Below are positions 32,626 to 32,811 of a stretch of DNA of 32,811 nt, piece after piece (within the stretch, counting starts at the first letter, position 1; every line of letters starts with the position of its first letter). The DNA comes from Paenirhizobium naphthalenivorans. GTDB taxonomy: Bacteria > Pseudomonadota > Alphaproteobacteria > Rhizobiales > Rhizobiaceae. Under the pieces are notes generated by a model, which did not search any database, was not told where the DNA came from, and worked only from the letters and a program-made list of their open reading frames with translations. The stretch lies in assembly GCF_007992095.1 (NCBI RefSeq), contig NZ_BJZP01000033.1, forward strand, positions 1 through 32,811, in the 5' to 3' direction. The position numbers and the translations under genes were made by a program.

Positions 32626-32811
32626 ACCCATCCACCGCCGTCACGCTGACAGCGCTCGACCCTATTGTGGTCTTCGGTTGACGGCAGTCGTGGGTGCCGC
32701 CCCCGCCGTGAACGCATCGATGCACAACCGGCTTTGAACGATCGCTGCAATGCGGCCCCGTCCTTGCTGTCGGTCCTGCAGGAGCCGGCGGCAAGCCGCA
32801 ACGGCTGCGCC
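32626..32811. other. Window end, no supported gene
   Basis: GC-rich with short frames only. No U-tract hairpin is seen after the FinO-like gene in this part. A further leader may begin here. Confidence 0.35.

Noticed and set aside
1..32811. CRISPR arrays, complete insertion sequences, rRNA or tRNA genes
   Set aside because: No regularly spaced direct repeats, intact transposase genes, or rRNA/tRNA sequence were recognised. The SyrB-like helix-turn-helix resembles a transposase OrfA, but the protein matches SyrB over its length.

Overview
The window looks like a piece of a rhizobial (Rhizobium, Ensifer/Sinorhizobium or Agrobacterium type) plasmid. The strongest evidence is a complete repABC replication and partition operon at 1456-5021, with its antisense RNA in the repB-repC gap. 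A SyrB-like regulator, Zur-type zinc operators and a set of conserved plasmid hypothetical genes fit the same group. The assignment rests on recognising families by reading; no database was searched.

Layout. (1) 1-1455: a DUF1275/YoaK-like membrane protein and the repABC leader, which holds several inverted repeats. (2) 1456-5021: repA and repB (ATGA overlap), a counter-transcribed RNA with its promoter and terminator, and repC. (3) 5022-9990: a gene-poor, partly decayed stretch. It carries a SyrB-like gene and a companion sharing its C-terminal zipper-like motif, two small conserved-looking ORFs, an 18-bp perfect palindrome and a hairpin with a U-tract. (4) 10004-12041: a zinc-homeostasis locus in decay around two intact Zur-like operators. 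The divergent COG0523 GTPase gene has TGA where the first Cys of the CxCC motif should be. A znuC-like ABC ATPase is cut and joined to the 3' end of a second COG0523 gene. A small downstream gene has lost one base. (5) 12253-18755: a hypothetical minus-strand gene, a DUF3991/TOPRIM protein, and a four-gene block made by duplication of a two-gene unit, followed by small genes. (6) 18756-24369: a DUF3085 protein and a 1702-residue N6-adenine-methylase plus SF2-helicase fusion that recalls phage P1 DarB. (7) 24525-26210: an NYN-LOTUS protein on the minus strand and a Phd/VapC-type toxin-antitoxin pair. (8) 26400-32811: a candidate small RNA with an anti-Shine-Dalgarno loop, a ParB-like protein with an acidic tail, tandem 157-residue paralogs, a DUF7007-like protein, two further hypotheticals and a ProQ/FinO-like RNA-binding protein.

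How the parts may work together. repABC and its RNA set copy number and partition. The block at 13.2-32.6 kb is almost entirely on the plus strand, has good ribosome binding sites and ATGA overlaps, and reuses similar leaders. It therefore looks like one long-lived plasmid module. Its methylase-helicase, TOPRIM, ParB-like and FinO-like members suggest handling of plasmid DNA and RNA during transfer or establishment, possibly protection from restriction. That role is inference. The zinc locus looks like cargo that is being lost.
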